From the NCBI RefSeq assembly GCF_004804275.1, contig NZ_STGI01000003.1, positions 186,001-250,000 of the forward strand: DNA of 64,000 nucleotides, written 5' to 3'. How positions within the stretch are numbered: position 1 is the stretch's first letter; each line of letters opens with the position of its first letter. The DNA is from Herbaspirillum sp. ST 5-3 (GTDB lineage: Bacteria; Pseudomonadota; Gammaproteobacteria; Burkholderiales; Burkholderiaceae_D). Below are positions 8,201-17,383 of this stretch, in pieces. The notes below the pieces were generated by a model. The model worked only from the letters and a program-made list of their open reading frames with translations, was not told the origin of the DNA and made no database searches. A program made the translations under genes and the position numbers.

Positions 8201-10284
8201 ATAACCTGACACTGCCTGCATGGTTGAGCGGTTCGTCGAGCAAGGCGCTCGCGGCGCCGATCCTCATCATCATGATGCTGGCGATGATGGTGTTGCCTTT
8301 GCCGGCGTTCGTGCTCGACATGTTCTTCAGCTTCAATATCGCGCTGTCGATCATCGTGCTGCTTACCAGCCTGTACACGGTCAAGCCGCTGGACTTCATG
8401 GTGTTCCCGACCGTGCTGCTGGTCAGCACCATGCTGCGCCTGTCGCTTAACGTCGCATCCACCCGCGTGGTGCTGACCGAAGGTCACACCGGTCCGGACG
8501 CCGCTGGCAAGGTGATCGAGGCCTTCGGCCACTTCCTGATCGGCGGCAATTACACCGTCGGTATCGTCGTGTTCATCATCCTCACCATCATCAACTTCGT
8601 GGTTGTTACCAAGGGTGCAGGCCGTATCGCGGAAGTCGGTGCGCGTTTCGCCCTGGACGCGATGCCCGGCAAGCAGATGGCGATCGATGCCGATCTGAAT
8701 GCCGGCATGATCGGTGAAGCGGAAGCGCGCCGCCGCCGTCAGGAAGTCGGTCAGGAAGCAGAGTTCTACGGCGCGATGGACGGTGCGAGCAAGTATGTGC
8801 GCGGCGACGCCGTGGCCGGCATCATGGTCACCATCATCAATATCTTCGGCGGCCTGATTGTCGGCATGGTGCAGCACGATCTTGATTTCGGCATGGCGCT
8901 GAAGAACTACACGCTGCTGGCCATCGGCGACGGCCTGGTCGCGCAGATTCCTTCGCTGATCATCTCGACCGCTGCCGGCGTCGTGGTGTCGCGCGTCGCA
9001 AGCGAACATGATATCGGCGGGCAGTTGGTCAACCAGTTGTTCGCCAAGCCGGAAGTCTTGTACATCACCGGCGGCATCATCGGCGGCATGGGCATCATCC
9101 CGGGCATGCCGCATATCGCCTTCATCATGCTCGGCGGTGTCTTGGCCGGCGGCGCGTACATGCTGAAGAAGCGGGCCGAAAAGGCTGCGGAACCGCCGCC
9201 GCCCACGCCGGAGGTTGCGATGACCGCGCCCGAAGTGGAGGAGGCAACCTGGCAGGACGTTGTCCCGGTCGATACGCTGGGACTGGAAGTCGGATACCGC
9301 CTGATTTCCCTCGTCGACAAGGGCCAAAGCGGAGAACTGCTGCGTCGCATCAAGGGCATCCGCAAGAAGTTCGCGCAGGAGGTCGGCTTCCTGTCGCCGT
9401 CCGTGCACATTCGCGACAATCTCGAACTCAAGCCGACCGCCTATCGCATCACGCTCAAGGGCGTGGAAGTGGGCAGCGGCGAAGCCTACGTCGGGCAGTT
9501 CCTGGCGATCAATCCCGGCATGGTCAGCGGCAATCTGCCCGGCACAGTCACCTCCGACCCGGCATTTGGACTGCCCGCGGTCTGGATCGATGCCGGCATG
9601 CGCGATCAGGCGCAGGCGATGGGCTATACCGTGGTCGATGCCGGCACCGTCATCGCCACACATCTGAACCACTTGATCACGACGCACGCTTCCGAGCTGC
9701 TCGGCCGGCAGGAAGTGCAGCAGTTGCTCGACCATCTCAGCAAGGAATCGCCGAAGCTTGTGGAAGACCTGGTGCCCAAGCTGATCCCGCTGTCGACCTT
9801 GCAGAAAGTATTGCAGAACCTGTTGATGGAAGGTGTGCATATCCGCGACATGCGCACCATTATCGAGACCATGTCCGAATACGCGACCCAGGTCCAGGAT
9901 CCGAATGAACTGACGGCCCTGGTGCGCATTGCGCTCGGCCGTGCGATCGTGCAGCAGATTTTCCCGGGAAGCCATGAACTTTCCGTCATTACCCTGGACA
10001 GCCGCCTGGAACGCATCCTGATGCAGGCGATGCAATCCGGCGGACCGGACGGCGCCGGCATCGAGCCGGGCCTGGCGGACACGATTGTGGCGCAAGCCGA
10101 ACAGGCGACACGCCAGCAGGAACAGATGGGCCTGACACCGGTGCTGCTGGTGCCCGGCCCGCTGCGCGCACTGCTGGCGCGCTTCCTGCGCCGCGCACTG
10201 CCGCAGCTCAAGGTGTTGTCGCACGCCGAACTTCCCGATTCCAAGACGATTAGAGTTACCAGCCTAGTTGGAGGCCAAGCATGA
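8197..10284 (+). CDS. flhA: Flagellar export-gate protein FlhA
   Basis: Largest export-gate component. The N-terminal half (about residues 15-330) has the expected eight membrane segments with the conserved FHIPEP-family stretches (TVGIVVFIILTIINFVVVTKG; AGRIAEVGARFALDAMPGKQ). A linker rich in Pro/Glu precedes the cytoplasmic domain (about 350-690) that docks chaperone-substrate complexes. Length 695 aa is normal. It starts on the flhB stop and ends on the flhF start (ATGA at 10281-10284). Confidence 0.98.
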   Translation: MNNLTLPAWLSGSSSKALAAPILIIMMLAMMVLPLPAFVLDMFFSFNIALSIIVLLTSLYTVKPLDFMVFPTVLLVSTMLRLSLNVASTRVVLTEGHTGPDAAGKVIEAFGHFLIGGNYTVGIVVFIILTIINFVVVTKGAGRIAEVGARFALDAMPGKQMAIDADLNAGMIGEAEARRRRQEVGQEAEFYGAMDGASKYVRGDAVAGIMVTIINIFGGLIVGMVQHDLDFGMALKNYTLLAIGDGLVAQIPSLIISTAAGVVVSRVASEHDIGGQLVNQLFAKPEVLYITGGIIGGMGIIPGMPHIAFIMLGGVLAGGAYMLKKRAEKAAEPPPPTPEVAMTAPEVEEATWQDVVPVDTLGLEVGYRLISLVDKGQSGELLRRIKGIRKKFAQEVGFLSPSVHIRDNLELKPTAYRITLKGVEVGSGEAYVGQFLAINPGMVSGNLPGTVTSDPAFGLPAVWIDAGMRDQAQAMGYTVVDAGTVIATHLNHLITTHASELLGRQEVQQLLDHLSKESPKLVEDLVPKLIPLSTLQKVLQNLLMEGVHIRDMRTIIETMSEYATQVQDPNELTALVRIALGRAIVQQIFPGSHELSVITLDSRLERILMQAMQSGGPDGAGIEPGLADTIVAQAEQATRQQEQMGLTPVLLVPGPLRALLARFLRRALPQLKVLSHAELPDSKTIRVTSLVGGQA

Positions 10285-11606
10285 ACGTAAGAAAATTCTC
10301 CGCAAAAACCTCGCGTGAGGCGTGGCGCCTGGTGCGCGATGCCCTCGGCCCGGATGCGGTGATCCTCTCCAACCGCACGATCAACGGCATGGTCGAGATT
10401 CTCGCGCTGGCGCCGGAAGACATGTCGGCGCTTGCCGAGCCAGTGATTGAAAAACCCGCAGTGTCGGACTCGACGCTGGCTGCCTTCGGCGCCAAACGCC
10501 AGGCCGATGCGAATCCCGCCAACGCACCTTCCGCATTCGGCGCCGGTCGGCCGATCGACAGTGACCAGGCGTCCAACCTGGCCGACGCGCTTGCGTCCAG
10601 TCGCGGCGCAGCCCAGCCGAAGGAGAAAGCAGCGGCGGAACTGACCGAGGTGATGTCGGAGTTGCGATCGATGCGCGGCATGCTGGAATCGCAATTGGCA
10701 GAAATCGCTTGGAGCAGCCAGCAGAAACGTGAGCCGATCAAGGCATCGATCATGCGTGAAATGCTCTCGGCAGGTTTCAGCGCCAGTCTCGCGCGCTACC
10801 TGACGCAAAAACTGCCGGCAGGCGAGAAACCGGAAAACGGCCTGAACTGGGTGAAGTCGGTCCTCTCGCGCAACCTGAATGTGATCGGCAACGAGAACGA
10901 GATCCTGGAAAAGGGCGGTGTCTATGCGCTGGTCGGCCCGACCGGCGTCGGCAAGACCACGACAACGGCGAAGCTGGCGGCACGCTGCGTGATGCGCCAT
11001 GGCGCCGGCAAGCTCGCATTGATTACCACTGACGGCTATCGTATCGGCGGTTACGAACAACTGCGCATCTACGGCAAGATCCTCGGCGTGATGGTGCATT
11101 CGGTGAAGGACGAAACCGACTTGCGCATCGCACTGGATGAATTGAAAAACAAGCATACCGTTTTGATCGACACGGTCGGCATGGGGCAGCGCGACAAGAT
11201 GGTCGCTGACCAGATCGCGATGCTGTCGGGTACCGACTGCAAGGTCAAGCGCCTGCTCTGCCTGTCGGCGACCTCGACCGGCGAAACACTCAACGAAGTC
11301 GTGCGCTCGTATCAGGGCGATGGCCTGGCGGGCTGCATCATGACCAAGCTGGATGAGGCTGCGACGGTGGGAAATGTACTCGACGTCATGATCCGTCAGA
11401 AGCTGAGCCTGTACTACGTGGCCAACGGCCAGCGCGTACCGGAGGACTTGCACGTGCCGAACCAGCATTATCTGGTGGACCGCGCATTCAAGCTGAAGCG
11501 CGAAACTGCGCCGTTCCAGTATCAGGACGAGGAGCTACCGCTGGTGATCGCTACTACGGCACATGCCATGAATGATAAAAGTTTGCGCGAGGTGACTCTT
11601 GGCTAG
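10281..11606 (+). CDS. flhF: Flagellar SRP-type GTPase FlhF
   Basis: SRP/FtsY-family GTPase that fixes the site and number of flagella. A basic N-terminal B-domain (about residues 1-130) is followed by a helical N-domain and the G domain: P-loop GPTGVGKTTT at residues 219-228, TTDGYRIGGYEQL, DTVGMGQRD and TKLDEA are all intact. Length 441 aa is typical. It overlaps flhG by 8 bases. Its presence suggests controlled, probably polar or low-number flagellation. Confidence 0.96.
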   Translation: MNVRKFSAKTSREAWRLVRDALGPDAVILSNRTINGMVEILALAPEDMSALAEPVIEKPAVSDSTLAAFGAKRQADANPANAPSAFGAGRPIDSDQASNLADALASSRGAAQPKEKAAAELTEVMSELRSMRGMLESQLAEIAWSSQQKREPIKASIMREMLSAGFSASLARYLTQKLPAGEKPENGLNWVKSVLSRNLNVIGNENEILEKGGVYALVGPTGVGKTTTTAKLAARCVMRHGAGKLALITTDGYRIGGYEQLRIYGKILGVMVHSVKDETDLRIALDELKNKHTVLIDTVGMGQRDKMVADQIAMLSGTDCKVKRLLCLSATSTGETLNEVVRSYQGDGLAGCIMTKLDEAATVGNVLDVMIRQKLSLYYVANGQRVPEDLHVPNQHYLVDRAFKLKRETAPFQYQDEELPLVIATTAHAMNDKSLREVTLG

Positions 11607-12405
11607 TTTCGATTTTGATCAGGCCGAAGGCCTGCGCCGGATGCTGGCCGGTCCGAAGCCGCGCGTATTCACCTTCTTGTCGGCCGCATCATCCGAGGAA
11701 AAAGGCGCCATGCTGGTGAACCTCGGCGCATCGCTGGGACAGGCGGGCAGGGATGTGTTGCTGCTGGATGCCTGCCTCGGGCAAGACGGCATCGCGACGC
11801 GTCTGAAAGCGACGCGCGGTGCGAGTTTGATGCAGGTGGCACGCAACGAGCGTTCGCTTGACGATGTCATTCAGCTAATGCCGCAAGGTTTTGGCGTGGC
11901 GGCGCTGTCACGCGGACCGAGCAGGATGGAGAAGGATTCGGAGCAGGCGCGCCGTCTGGAAGATGCCTTTGGCGTGCTGGCCAAGCGTGCCGACATCATG
12001 GTGGTGGATGCGGAGCTGGACAAGGAAGACAACTTCGCGATCCCGGCGCTCACCAGCAGCGAGATCGTGGTGCAGGTGTCGAACAATCCGGCCTCGATCA
12101 AGAACGCCTATGCGATCATCAAGCGCGTCAACGGACGTCTGGGACGGCGGCCGTTCAGTCTGCTGGTCACCGGAGCCAGCGAAAAGGAAGCGCAGGTCGT
12201 CTTCGAAAACATGGCGCAAGTCGCGAAACGTTATCTTGCTGTCAAGCTCAATTCGATGGGCTCCGTTCCTGCGGACGAGCACCTGAAGCGCGCCATGCAT
12301 CTTGGACGCGCGGTGGTGGACGCGTTCCCGCTGGCGGGCGCATCGGTCGCATTTCGGAAACTGGCAGGCCGGGTCGTATTGTCTGAAGTAGCTACCGCGG
12401 GATAA
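11599..12405 (+). CDS. flhG: FlhG/FleN-like MinD-family protein with degenerate P-loop
   Basis: Partner of FlhF, by position and sequence. The N-terminus has DQAEGLR at residues 7-13, matching the DQAxxLR motif by which FlhG stimulates FlhF GTPase. The MinD-type P-loop is lost: where KGGVGKT is expected the protein reads SAASSEEKGA (residues 28-37), without the signature lysine, the glycines or the threonine. The Walker B-like MVVDAELD remains. It is therefore probably not an ATPase. TTG 11599 is taken as start because GAGGTG lies just upstream and the reading begins at the expected N-terminal motif. Length 268 aa. Confidence 0.88.
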   Translation: MASFDFDQAEGLRRMLAGPKPRVFTFLSAASSEEKGAMLVNLGASLGQAGRDVLLLDACLGQDGIATRLKATRGASLMQVARNERSLDDVIQLMPQGFGVAALSRGPSRMEKDSEQARRLEDAFGVLAKRADIMVVDAELDKEDNFAIPALTSSEIVVQVSNNPASIKNAYAIIKRVNGRLGRRPFSLLVTGASEKEAQVVFENMAQVAKRYLAVKLNSMGSVPADEHLKRAMHLGRAVVDAFPLAGASVAFRKLAGRVVLSEVATAG

Positions 12406-12455
12406 CATGGTGCAATTGCAACTGCCGGTCGCCGCATGCAACCGGAAAAGACACT

Positions 12456-13187
12456 ATGTATACCGTTAGCGGAAAATCCGACAAGAATCACCTGCTGGAG
12501 ATGCATGTTCCGCTGGTGAAGAAGCTTGCGCATCAGATGAAAGCCAAGCTGCCGCCGAGCGTCGAGGTCGATGACCTGATCCAGGCGGGCATGATTGGCT
12601 TGCTGGATGCGATCAACCGCTATGAGGAAACCCACGGCGCGCAGTTCGAAACCTATGCGGTGCAACGCATTCGCGGCGCCATGCTGGATGAATTGCGCAA
12701 CAGCGACTGGCTGCCGCGCGGCATCCGTCAGAACATGCGCAAGATCGAAGAGGCGATGAACAGGTTGCAGCAGCGCCTCGGCCGTACGGCGAAGGAAGCC
12801 GAGATTGCGAAGGAACTGAAGGTCTCGCTGGAGGAATACCAGGAGATGCTCAGCGAGGGCAGCGGCCACCAGCTGGTTTATTACGAAGATTTTCACGACA
12901 AGGACGAGAACGAACATTTCCTCGATCGTTACTGCGTCGATGAGTCGAGCGATCCGCTGAAGGCCCTGATGCATACCGGTTTCCGCGAGGCGGTCATTCG
13001 CGCGATCGAGGCCTTGCCGGAACGTGAAAAGATTCTGATGGGGCTCTACTACGAACAGGAGATGAACCTGAAAGAGATCGGTGCGGTCATGGGTGTGTCC
13101 GAGTCGCGCGTGTGCCAGTTGCACAGCCAGGCCATTGCACGCATGCGTGCGCGGCTCAAGGAGCAGGCATGGACTGGGCTAGCCTAG
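12456..13187 (+). CDS. fliA: RNA polymerase sigma-28 factor FliA
   Basis: Sigma factor for late flagellar genes. Region 2 (HVPLVKKLAHQMKAKLPPSVEVDDLIQAGMIGL compressed around residues 15-50), region 3 and the C-terminal region 4 helix-turn-helix (LKEIGAVMGVSESRVCQLHSQA, near 205-228) are clear. Length 243 aa is standard. Promoters matching its consensus precede flgM, flgK, fliD and fliC in this window. The 3' end overlaps the motC start by 19 bases. Confidence 0.97.
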   Translation: MYTVSGKSDKNHLLEMHVPLVKKLAHQMKAKLPPSVEVDDLIQAGMIGLLDAINRYEETHGAQFETYAVQRIRGAMLDELRNSDWLPRGIRQNMRKIEEAMNRLQQRLGRTAKEAEIAKELKVSLEEYQEMLSEGSGHQLVYYEDFHDKDENEHFLDRYCVDESSDPLKALMHTGFREAVIRAIEALPEREKILMGLYYEQEMNLKEIGAVMGVSESRVCQLHSQAIARMRARLKEQAWTGLA

Positions 13188-13906
13188 CCGGCCTGTTGCT
13201 CGCGGTCGCGGGCATCCTGTCGGGGCAGTTTCTCGAAGGCGGGCACATGGACTCTCTGGTGCAGCCGGCGGCATTCGTGATCGTCGTCGTCGGCACTATC
13301 GGCGCCGTACTGCTGCAAAGCGGCTCCGTCAGCTTCGTTCGCGGCGTCGCGATGGCGCGCTGGATTTTCTTCCCGCCGGAAGACAAGAGCCGCACGCTGG
13401 TGCAGGACATCACCAATTGGAGCACGACCGCGCGCCGGGAAGGCTTGCTCAGCCTGGAGCGCTTTCTCGATGAAGTGAGGGACGATTTCACCGCCAAGGG
13501 ACTGCGCATGATCATCGACGGCATTGACCCGTACAAGATTCGTGAAATCCTCGAAGTCGACATCTCGACCTATGAACGGCGCGAGCGGCACGGCGCCAAG
13601 ATCTGGGAGGCGGCCGGCGGATATTCTCCGACCATCGGCATTCTTGGCGCGGTACTGGGTTTGATTCACGTGATGGAAAACCTGACCGACCCGGGCAAGC
13701 TGGGTGGCGGCATCGCGGTCGCGTTTGTTGCGACGATCTACGGCGTCGGTTTGGCCAACCTGGTTTTTCTTCCTGTCGCCAACAAGCTCAAGACCATCAT
13801 CTCCGACGAGGTGCGTCGACGCGAAATGCTGACGGACGTGTTCTGCAGCGTGGCGAATGGCGATAATGCGCGCGTAGTCGAAGAGCGCCGGTTGGCATAC
13901 AAATAG
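13169..13906 (+). CDS. motC: Flagellar stator protein MotC (MotA family)
   Basis: Proton-channel stator subunit. Four membrane segments: two near residues 4-20 and 28-48, then a cytoplasmic domain, and two near 150-175 and 180-205. The conserved proline stretch GYSPTIGILGAVLGL is intact. Start at ATG 13169 (MDWASLAGLLL) rather than an upstream in-frame ATG at 13112, which would read through the end of fliA. Position after fliA and before motD matches the MotCD type of second stator known from Pseudomonas rather than MotAB. 245 aa. Confidence 0.9.
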   Translation: MDWASLAGLLLAVAGILSGQFLEGGHMDSLVQPAAFVIVVVGTIGAVLLQSGSVSFVRGVAMARWIFFPPEDKSRTLVQDITNWSTTARREGLLSLERFLDEVRDDFTAKGLRMIIDGIDPYKIREILEVDISTYERRERHGAKIWEAAGGYSPTIGILGAVLGLIHVMENLTDPGKLGGGIAVAFVATIYGVGLANLVFLPVANKLKTIISDEVRRREMLTDVFCSVANGDNARVVEERRLAYK

Positions 13907-13914
13907 CCCGCACC

Positions 13915-14691
13915 ATGGCGCGCAAAAAATACGACGAAGAGAACGACAATCACGACCGCTGGCTGGTATCGTATGCCGATTTCATCACTTTGCTGTTTGC
14001 CTTTTTCGTGGTGATGTATGCCCTGTCCTCCGTCAACGAGGGCAAGTATCGGGTACTGTCGAATTCACTCGTCAATGCCTTCGGTGGCGTGCAGATGGCG
14101 CCCATCAAGGGAACGCCGCCGCCGGTGACGCCCATCCTTCCACGCAGCCTGCCGCCGGTGAGACCGCGCAATTCCGAAGCATTGCGCAAGGAGAAGGAGC
14201 AACTGACCGGCGTTGCGCGCGACATTCTCAAGGTCATGGCGCCACTGGTCGAGCAGGGCAAGGTGCGCGTCACGCAATCAGGGCGGGGTGTGTCTGTCGA
14301 GATCAATGCGAGCGTACTGTTCGCGCCGGGCGATGCCAGCCTCTCGGAGACCAGCAGTCAGGCGCTGCGGGCGGTGGCAGCGGTACTCAAGAATGACGAC
14401 CACGCGATCCAGGTGGAAGGGCATACCGATAGCGTGCCGATCAGGAATGCGCTGTTTCCCTCGAACTGGGAGTTGTCGGCGGTGCGTGCGTCGAGCGTGA
14501 TACGGCTGTTCATCGATAGCGGCATCGACGAGGCTCGCCTGACCGCGGTCGGACATGGGCCGACACAGCCGGTGGGATCGAACGAAACGACGGAAGGGCG
14601 CATGCGCAACCGCCGGGTTGCGGTCATGATCCTGTCGAATTTGCCGGACCCGGCGACTGAAGTGCCGGTGGAGGCACCGGGGAAGAAATAG
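13915..14691 (+). CDS. motD: Flagellar stator protein MotD (MotB family, OmpA-like C-terminus)
   Basis: Peptidoglycan-anchored stator subunit pairing with MotC. A single membrane segment follows a short charged N-terminus, with the proton-binding Asp22 in SYADFITLLFAFF. The Pro-rich linker (about residues 60-85) leads to the OmpA-like domain with VEGHTDSVPI and the C-terminal GRMRNRRV motif that bind peptidoglycan. Length 258 aa. The gene follows motC by 8 bases and is the last of the flhBAFG-fliA-motCD run. Confidence 0.93.
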   Translation: MARKKYDEENDNHDRWLVSYADFITLLFAFFVVMYALSSVNEGKYRVLSNSLVNAFGGVQMAPIKGTPPPVTPILPRSLPPVRPRNSEALRKEKEQLTGVARDILKVMAPLVEQGKVRVTQSGRGVSVEINASVLFAPGDASLSETSSQALRAVAAVLKNDDHAIQVEGHTDSVPIRNALFPSNWELSAVRASSVIRLFIDSGIDEARLTAVGHGPTQPVGSNETTEGRMRNRRVAVMILSNLPDPATEVPVEAPGKK

Positions 14692-14716
14692 GAAACGAAC
14701 AAGGAAAGACGCTCGA

Positions 14717-14736
14717 TGCCGGCAAGGGAGCCGGCA
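14717..14736. terminator. Hairpin between convergent motD and flgN
   Basis: Perfect 7-bp stem TGCCGGC/GCCGGCA with a 6-base loop in the short gap between two converging genes. No run of T follows on either strand, so it may be a Rho-dependent or processing hairpin rather than a classical terminator. Confidence 0.35.
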
Positions 14737-14754
14737 CGTGGTAGATGCTTCTTG

Positions 14755-15225
14755 TCAGCCGACGACCAGTTTACGACTGGCGGCCTGCCCGGTGGATTGC
14801 CCGTTAGGTCCGTACAGGGCTCCGCTTTGCGGGCTGCCATGCAACACCTGCAGCGCTGCCTGGTTGCGGGTCAAATGCTTGCCGATCAACAGACCATTGA
14901 CGCGGTTGATCTCTTTTGCCTCTTTGACGAGATCCAGTAACGCGTTCCATGCCTGGATAGCGTCCAGCGCCGCCGTTTTCAACCAGGTCGTCATGCCGGC
15001 TTCGCTGGCTTCCATTCCGGCAGCCGCCAAGATGCGGTGACGACGCTGCGCCAGCTCGGCCACGCGCACCACCGCCTTGTTCTTTTCTTCAGTCAGCTTG
15101 ACCAGTCCATCGACGTCGGCGCTGATGAGGAGAGCCTGCTCTTCCTTGAGCAATTGCAGCAGTGCGCTGCTCTCCTTGATTTCTTCGCCGAGGCCGTCGG
15201 CCGGGCTCTTGCCTGAAGTTTGCAT
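14755..15225 (-). CDS. flgN: Flagellar export chaperone FlgN
   Basis: Small helical cytosolic chaperone for the hook-filament junction proteins FlgK and FlgL. The sequence is predicted to be almost wholly alpha-helical (ALLQLLKEEQALLISADVDGLVKLTEEKN, broken here to the recognisable core LLKEEQALL and LTEEKN), with the disordered C-terminus usual in the family. Length 156 aa. It follows flgM by 5 bases on the same strand, the usual flgMN pair, and would be transcribed from the sigma-28 promoter upstream of flgM. Confidence 0.9.
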   Translation of the reverse strand: MQTSGKSPADGLGEEIKESSALLQLLKEEQALLISADVDGLVKLTEEKNKAVVRVAELAQRRHRILAAAGMEASEAGMTTWLKTAALDAIQAWNALLDLVKEAKEINRVNGLLIGKHLTRNQAALQVLHGSPQSGALYGPNGQSTGQAASRKLVVG

Positions 15226-15230
15226 CTTTA

Positions 15231-15536
15231 TTAAGCCTTGCGCGTATGAATCAGGTCGTTGACCGTGTCCAGCAATCCGTTCGCGACCTTTTCCGGGTCG
15301 ACCTTGAATGTGCCATTGGCGATCGCAGCCTTGATTTCTTCCACTTTGCCTGCGTCGAACACGCTGTTGCCGCCGACTTGCGCCAGCGACTCCAGTTTCG
15401 ACGAGATGTGGACACTATCCGATTCGGCCGGCGCCTTGCTGACGCTGCCTGCCTTGTCGGCGCTCTTTCCCGAGCGAGTTTGCGTCGTCTCGACGCCCAA
15501 GCCCGCGGTCTTCTTCAGCGAGTCATTGATTTTCAC
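15231..15536 (-). CDS. flgM: Anti-sigma-28 factor FlgM
   Basis: Binds FliA until exported through the completed hook, so late genes wait for hook completion. The disordered N-terminal half and the sigma-binding C-terminal half (VHISSKLESLAQ, then KVEEIKAAIANGTFKVDPEKVANGL in the tail) are characteristic. The start codon is GTG at 15536-15534 with AAGGAAGA upstream. Length 101 aa. Preceded by a sigma-28 promoter at 15596-15622, which gives the expected feedback on FliA activity. Confidence 0.93.
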   Translation of the reverse strand: MKINDSLKKTAGLGVETTQTRSGKSADKAGSVSKAPAESDSVHISSKLESLAQVGGNSVFDAGKVEEIKAAIANGTFKVDPEKVANGLLDTVNDLIHTRKA

Positions 15537-15595
15537 GGCATCTTCCTTGTCTTGTTAATGTCTGGTTGACGGATTTTCGCATCTTGTCATGTTGT

Positions 15596-15622
15596 TTATC
15601 GACGCATTCTTCCGAAACTTTA
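15596..15622 (-). promoter_or_regulatory. Sigma-28 promoter of flgM-flgN
   Basis: On the minus strand the -35 box is TAAAGTTT (perfect to consensus) at 15622-15615 and the -10 box is GTCGATAA (7 of 8 against GCCGATAA) at 15603-15596, with an 11-bp spacer. The flgM start lies about 60 bases downstream. Confidence 0.85.
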
Positions 15623-15657
15623 GCATTGAATCCCGAAATCAGGAAAAAGCACGTGAA

Positions 15658-16359
15658 TTAGTAGCTTACTTCCACTACACCGCCAGCCTTTGCGATACCG
15701 CTGACGACTTGTCCGGAAGTTGTCCGGGCTTGTGCGACCTGGCCTTCGGCGGCGTTGTTCAGTGCTCGCGCCTCCGCTGAAACGGTAAAACCCGGACCTG
15801 CCGACACCAGCCGCACGGTTTGTCCCTGTTGAACTGCTTGTTGGCTTCGCAAGGAGTCGCTTCGTAGCGGAGTGCCTGCCGTGAGGGAAACCGCGGCTGT
15901 CCTGCCGACTGCCTGTGACGTATCGGTGATGATGCCCGGTGGGAGTGTGGTGAGGTCGCCTTTGACTTTGGCAACTTCATTCTGGCTGATCACTTGTCCT
16001 TGAGCCACGGGGGCCGCGGTCACGAGATACTCGGAGAGCACCTGCACGTTTGCCGATACATAGATGGTCCATGGCGACGGCGCCGTGCAACGTATCCCGA
16101 TGGTTGTCTTGCCCCAGAGCCGGCTACCCTTCGGGAGGAAGGTTTCGAGAGCAGCGCACGCTGGAAGATGGGTTCGATTGTCGATTTGGCCAACGTTGAT
16201 CTTGACCTGACCGGGCAATCCAGTGGTCTGCACGCGCAGGAACTCTTGAACGCCTTGACGCAGCACGGTCGGGTCCTGGCGCGGTGCGGTTGTCTGCGCC
16301 ACTGCACCGTTTGCCAGCAGGCAGAGTGCAGCGAGCGACGCATTGAAGGATGTTCTCAT
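15658..16359 (-). CDS. flgA: Flagella basal body P-ring formation protein FlgA
   Basis: Periplasmic chaperone for assembly of the FlgI P-ring. An N-terminal signal peptide is visible (MRTSFNASLAALCLLANGAVAQ, cleavage near residue 22; hydrophobic core SLAALCLLANG). The C-terminal half has the SAF-type beta-clip region (VISQNEVAKVKGDL and AVGRTAAVSLTAGTPLRSDSL area). Length 233 aa. Divergent from flgB with a 189-base intergenic region, and upstream of flgM on the same strand. Confidence 0.93.
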   Translation of the reverse strand: MRTSFNASLAALCLLANGAVAQTTAPRQDPTVLRQGVQEFLRVQTTGLPGQVKINVGQIDNRTHLPACAALETFLPKGSRLWGKTTIGIRCTAPSPWTIYVSANVQVLSEYLVTAAPVAQGQVISQNEVAKVKGDLTTLPPGIITDTSQAVGRTAAVSLTAGTPLRSDSLRSQQAVQQGQTVRLVSAGPGFTVSAEARALNNAAEGQVAQARTTSGQVVSGIAKAGGVVEVSY

Positions 16360-16548
16360 GACGGACCGAGCTTTGAATTCAGGCTCAATCTTACTGAGAG
16401 GGCTCTAAATTAAAAGCGCGAACAAACGAGGGATTAAGAGTCTTCTCTGCTGATCATTGCGATTGCAGGCTTCGTATGATCGAGGCTATATCAATCTATC
16501 ATCGGTCGGAGTTGTCAGAACTTTAACCGATGGTTTCCGGAGGAAGTC
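16360..16548. promoter_or_regulatory. Divergent flgA/flgB promoter region
   Basis: A 189-base AT-rich gap between the outward-facing flgA and flgB genes. It must hold promoters in both directions for early/middle flagellar genes. No sigma-28 or sigma-54 consensus was found; a weak sigma-70-like pair TTGCAG/TATATC with an 18-base spacer is present near 16460-16490. GGAGGAAG before flgB is a strong ribosome-binding site. Confidence 0.4.
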
Positions 16549-16962
16549 ATGATCGGAAAACTCGACGAGACCTTGCGATTCCAGCAAACGGCATTAAGGC
16601 TGCGTGCGGAGCGTCAGCAGGTGCTGGCATCGAATATCGCCAACGCGGACACGCCTAATTACAAGGCGCGCGATGTCGATTTTAACAGCGCGCTGAAGCA
16701 AGCATTATCGAGCAGTGCGCCAGCAACGGCCGCAATGGTCAAGACTTCCGCAGTGCATCTTGGAGGCGTCGTTGCAGGCACGACTGCCAGCGGCGCACAG
16801 CTGCTTTACCGCACTACGCAACAGGGCAATGTGGATGGCAATACCGTGGATATGGATGTGGAGCGCAACCAGTTCACCGATAACGCGCTTCGTTATGAGG
16901 CCGGCGTCAGTTTCGTCAGCGCGCAAATGCGAAACCTGCTCGCGGCCATACAGGGGCAATAA
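16549..16962 (+). CDS. flgB: Flagellar basal-body rod protein FlgB
   Basis: Proximal rod subunit. The conserved rod/hook N-terminal motif [24 protein letters not shown] is recognisable around residues 24-45 (core [14 protein letters not shown]), and the C-terminal amphipathic helix is present. Length 137 aa is standard. First gene of flgBCDEFGHIJKL, two bases before flgC, with a strong GGAGGAAG ribosome-binding site. Confidence 0.97.
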   Translation: MIGKLDETLRFQQTALRLRAERQQVLASNIANADTPNYKARDVDFNSALKQALSSSAPATAAMVKTSAVHLGGVVAGTTASGAQLLYRTTQQGNVDGNTVDMDVERNQFTDNALRYEAGVSFVSAQMRNLLAAIQGQ

Positions 16963-16964
16963 TC

Positions 16965-17369
16965 ATGTCGCTATTTAATATTTTCAATATCGCCGGCTCG
17001 GCCATGAGTGCGCAGGGCCAGCGCCTGAATACGGTTGCGAGCAACATCGCCAATGCCGACAGCACCGCCAGCTCAACCGGGCAGACGTATCGCGCGAAGC
17101 AGGTGGTGTTCCAGACTGTGCCGCTGGCTGATCCGGCCGCCAGTGGCGTCAAGGTTCAGCAGGTGGTCGAGAGCCAGGCGCCGCTGAGGATGGTGTTCGA
17201 TCCCAAGCACCCTCAGGCTGACGAGAATGGCTACGTCGCGATGCCCAACGTCAATGTGGTGGAGGAAATGGTCAACATGATTTCCGCATCGCGTTCCTAT
17301 CAGACCAATGTCGAGACCATGAACGCAGCGAAAACCATGCTGCTGAAGACCTTGACCCTGGGTCAATGA
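16965..17369 (+). CDS. flgC: Flagellar basal-body rod protein FlgC
   Basis: Proximal rod subunit. N-terminal motif [16 protein letters not shown] near residues 22-38 and the C-terminal flg_bbr motif [21 protein letters not shown] near residues 100-120 are both intact (core [14 protein letters not shown]). Length 134 aa is standard. The gene follows flgB directly. Confidence 0.97.
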   Translation: MSLFNIFNIAGSAMSAQGQRLNTVASNIANADSTASSTGQTYRAKQVVFQTVPLADPAASGVKVQQVVESQAPLRMVFDPKHPQADENGYVAMPNVNVVEEMVNMISASRSYQTNVETMNAAKTMLLKTLTLGQ

Positions 17370-17383
17370 ACAAGGGGTTTTGA

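Noticed and set aside
8125-10224. Long open frame of about 700 codons on the minus strand across flhA
   Set aside because: It lies exactly opposite the clear flhA gene, has His/Gln/Arg-rich low-complexity translation and no recognisable domain. It is a reading-frame shadow of GC-rich coding DNA.
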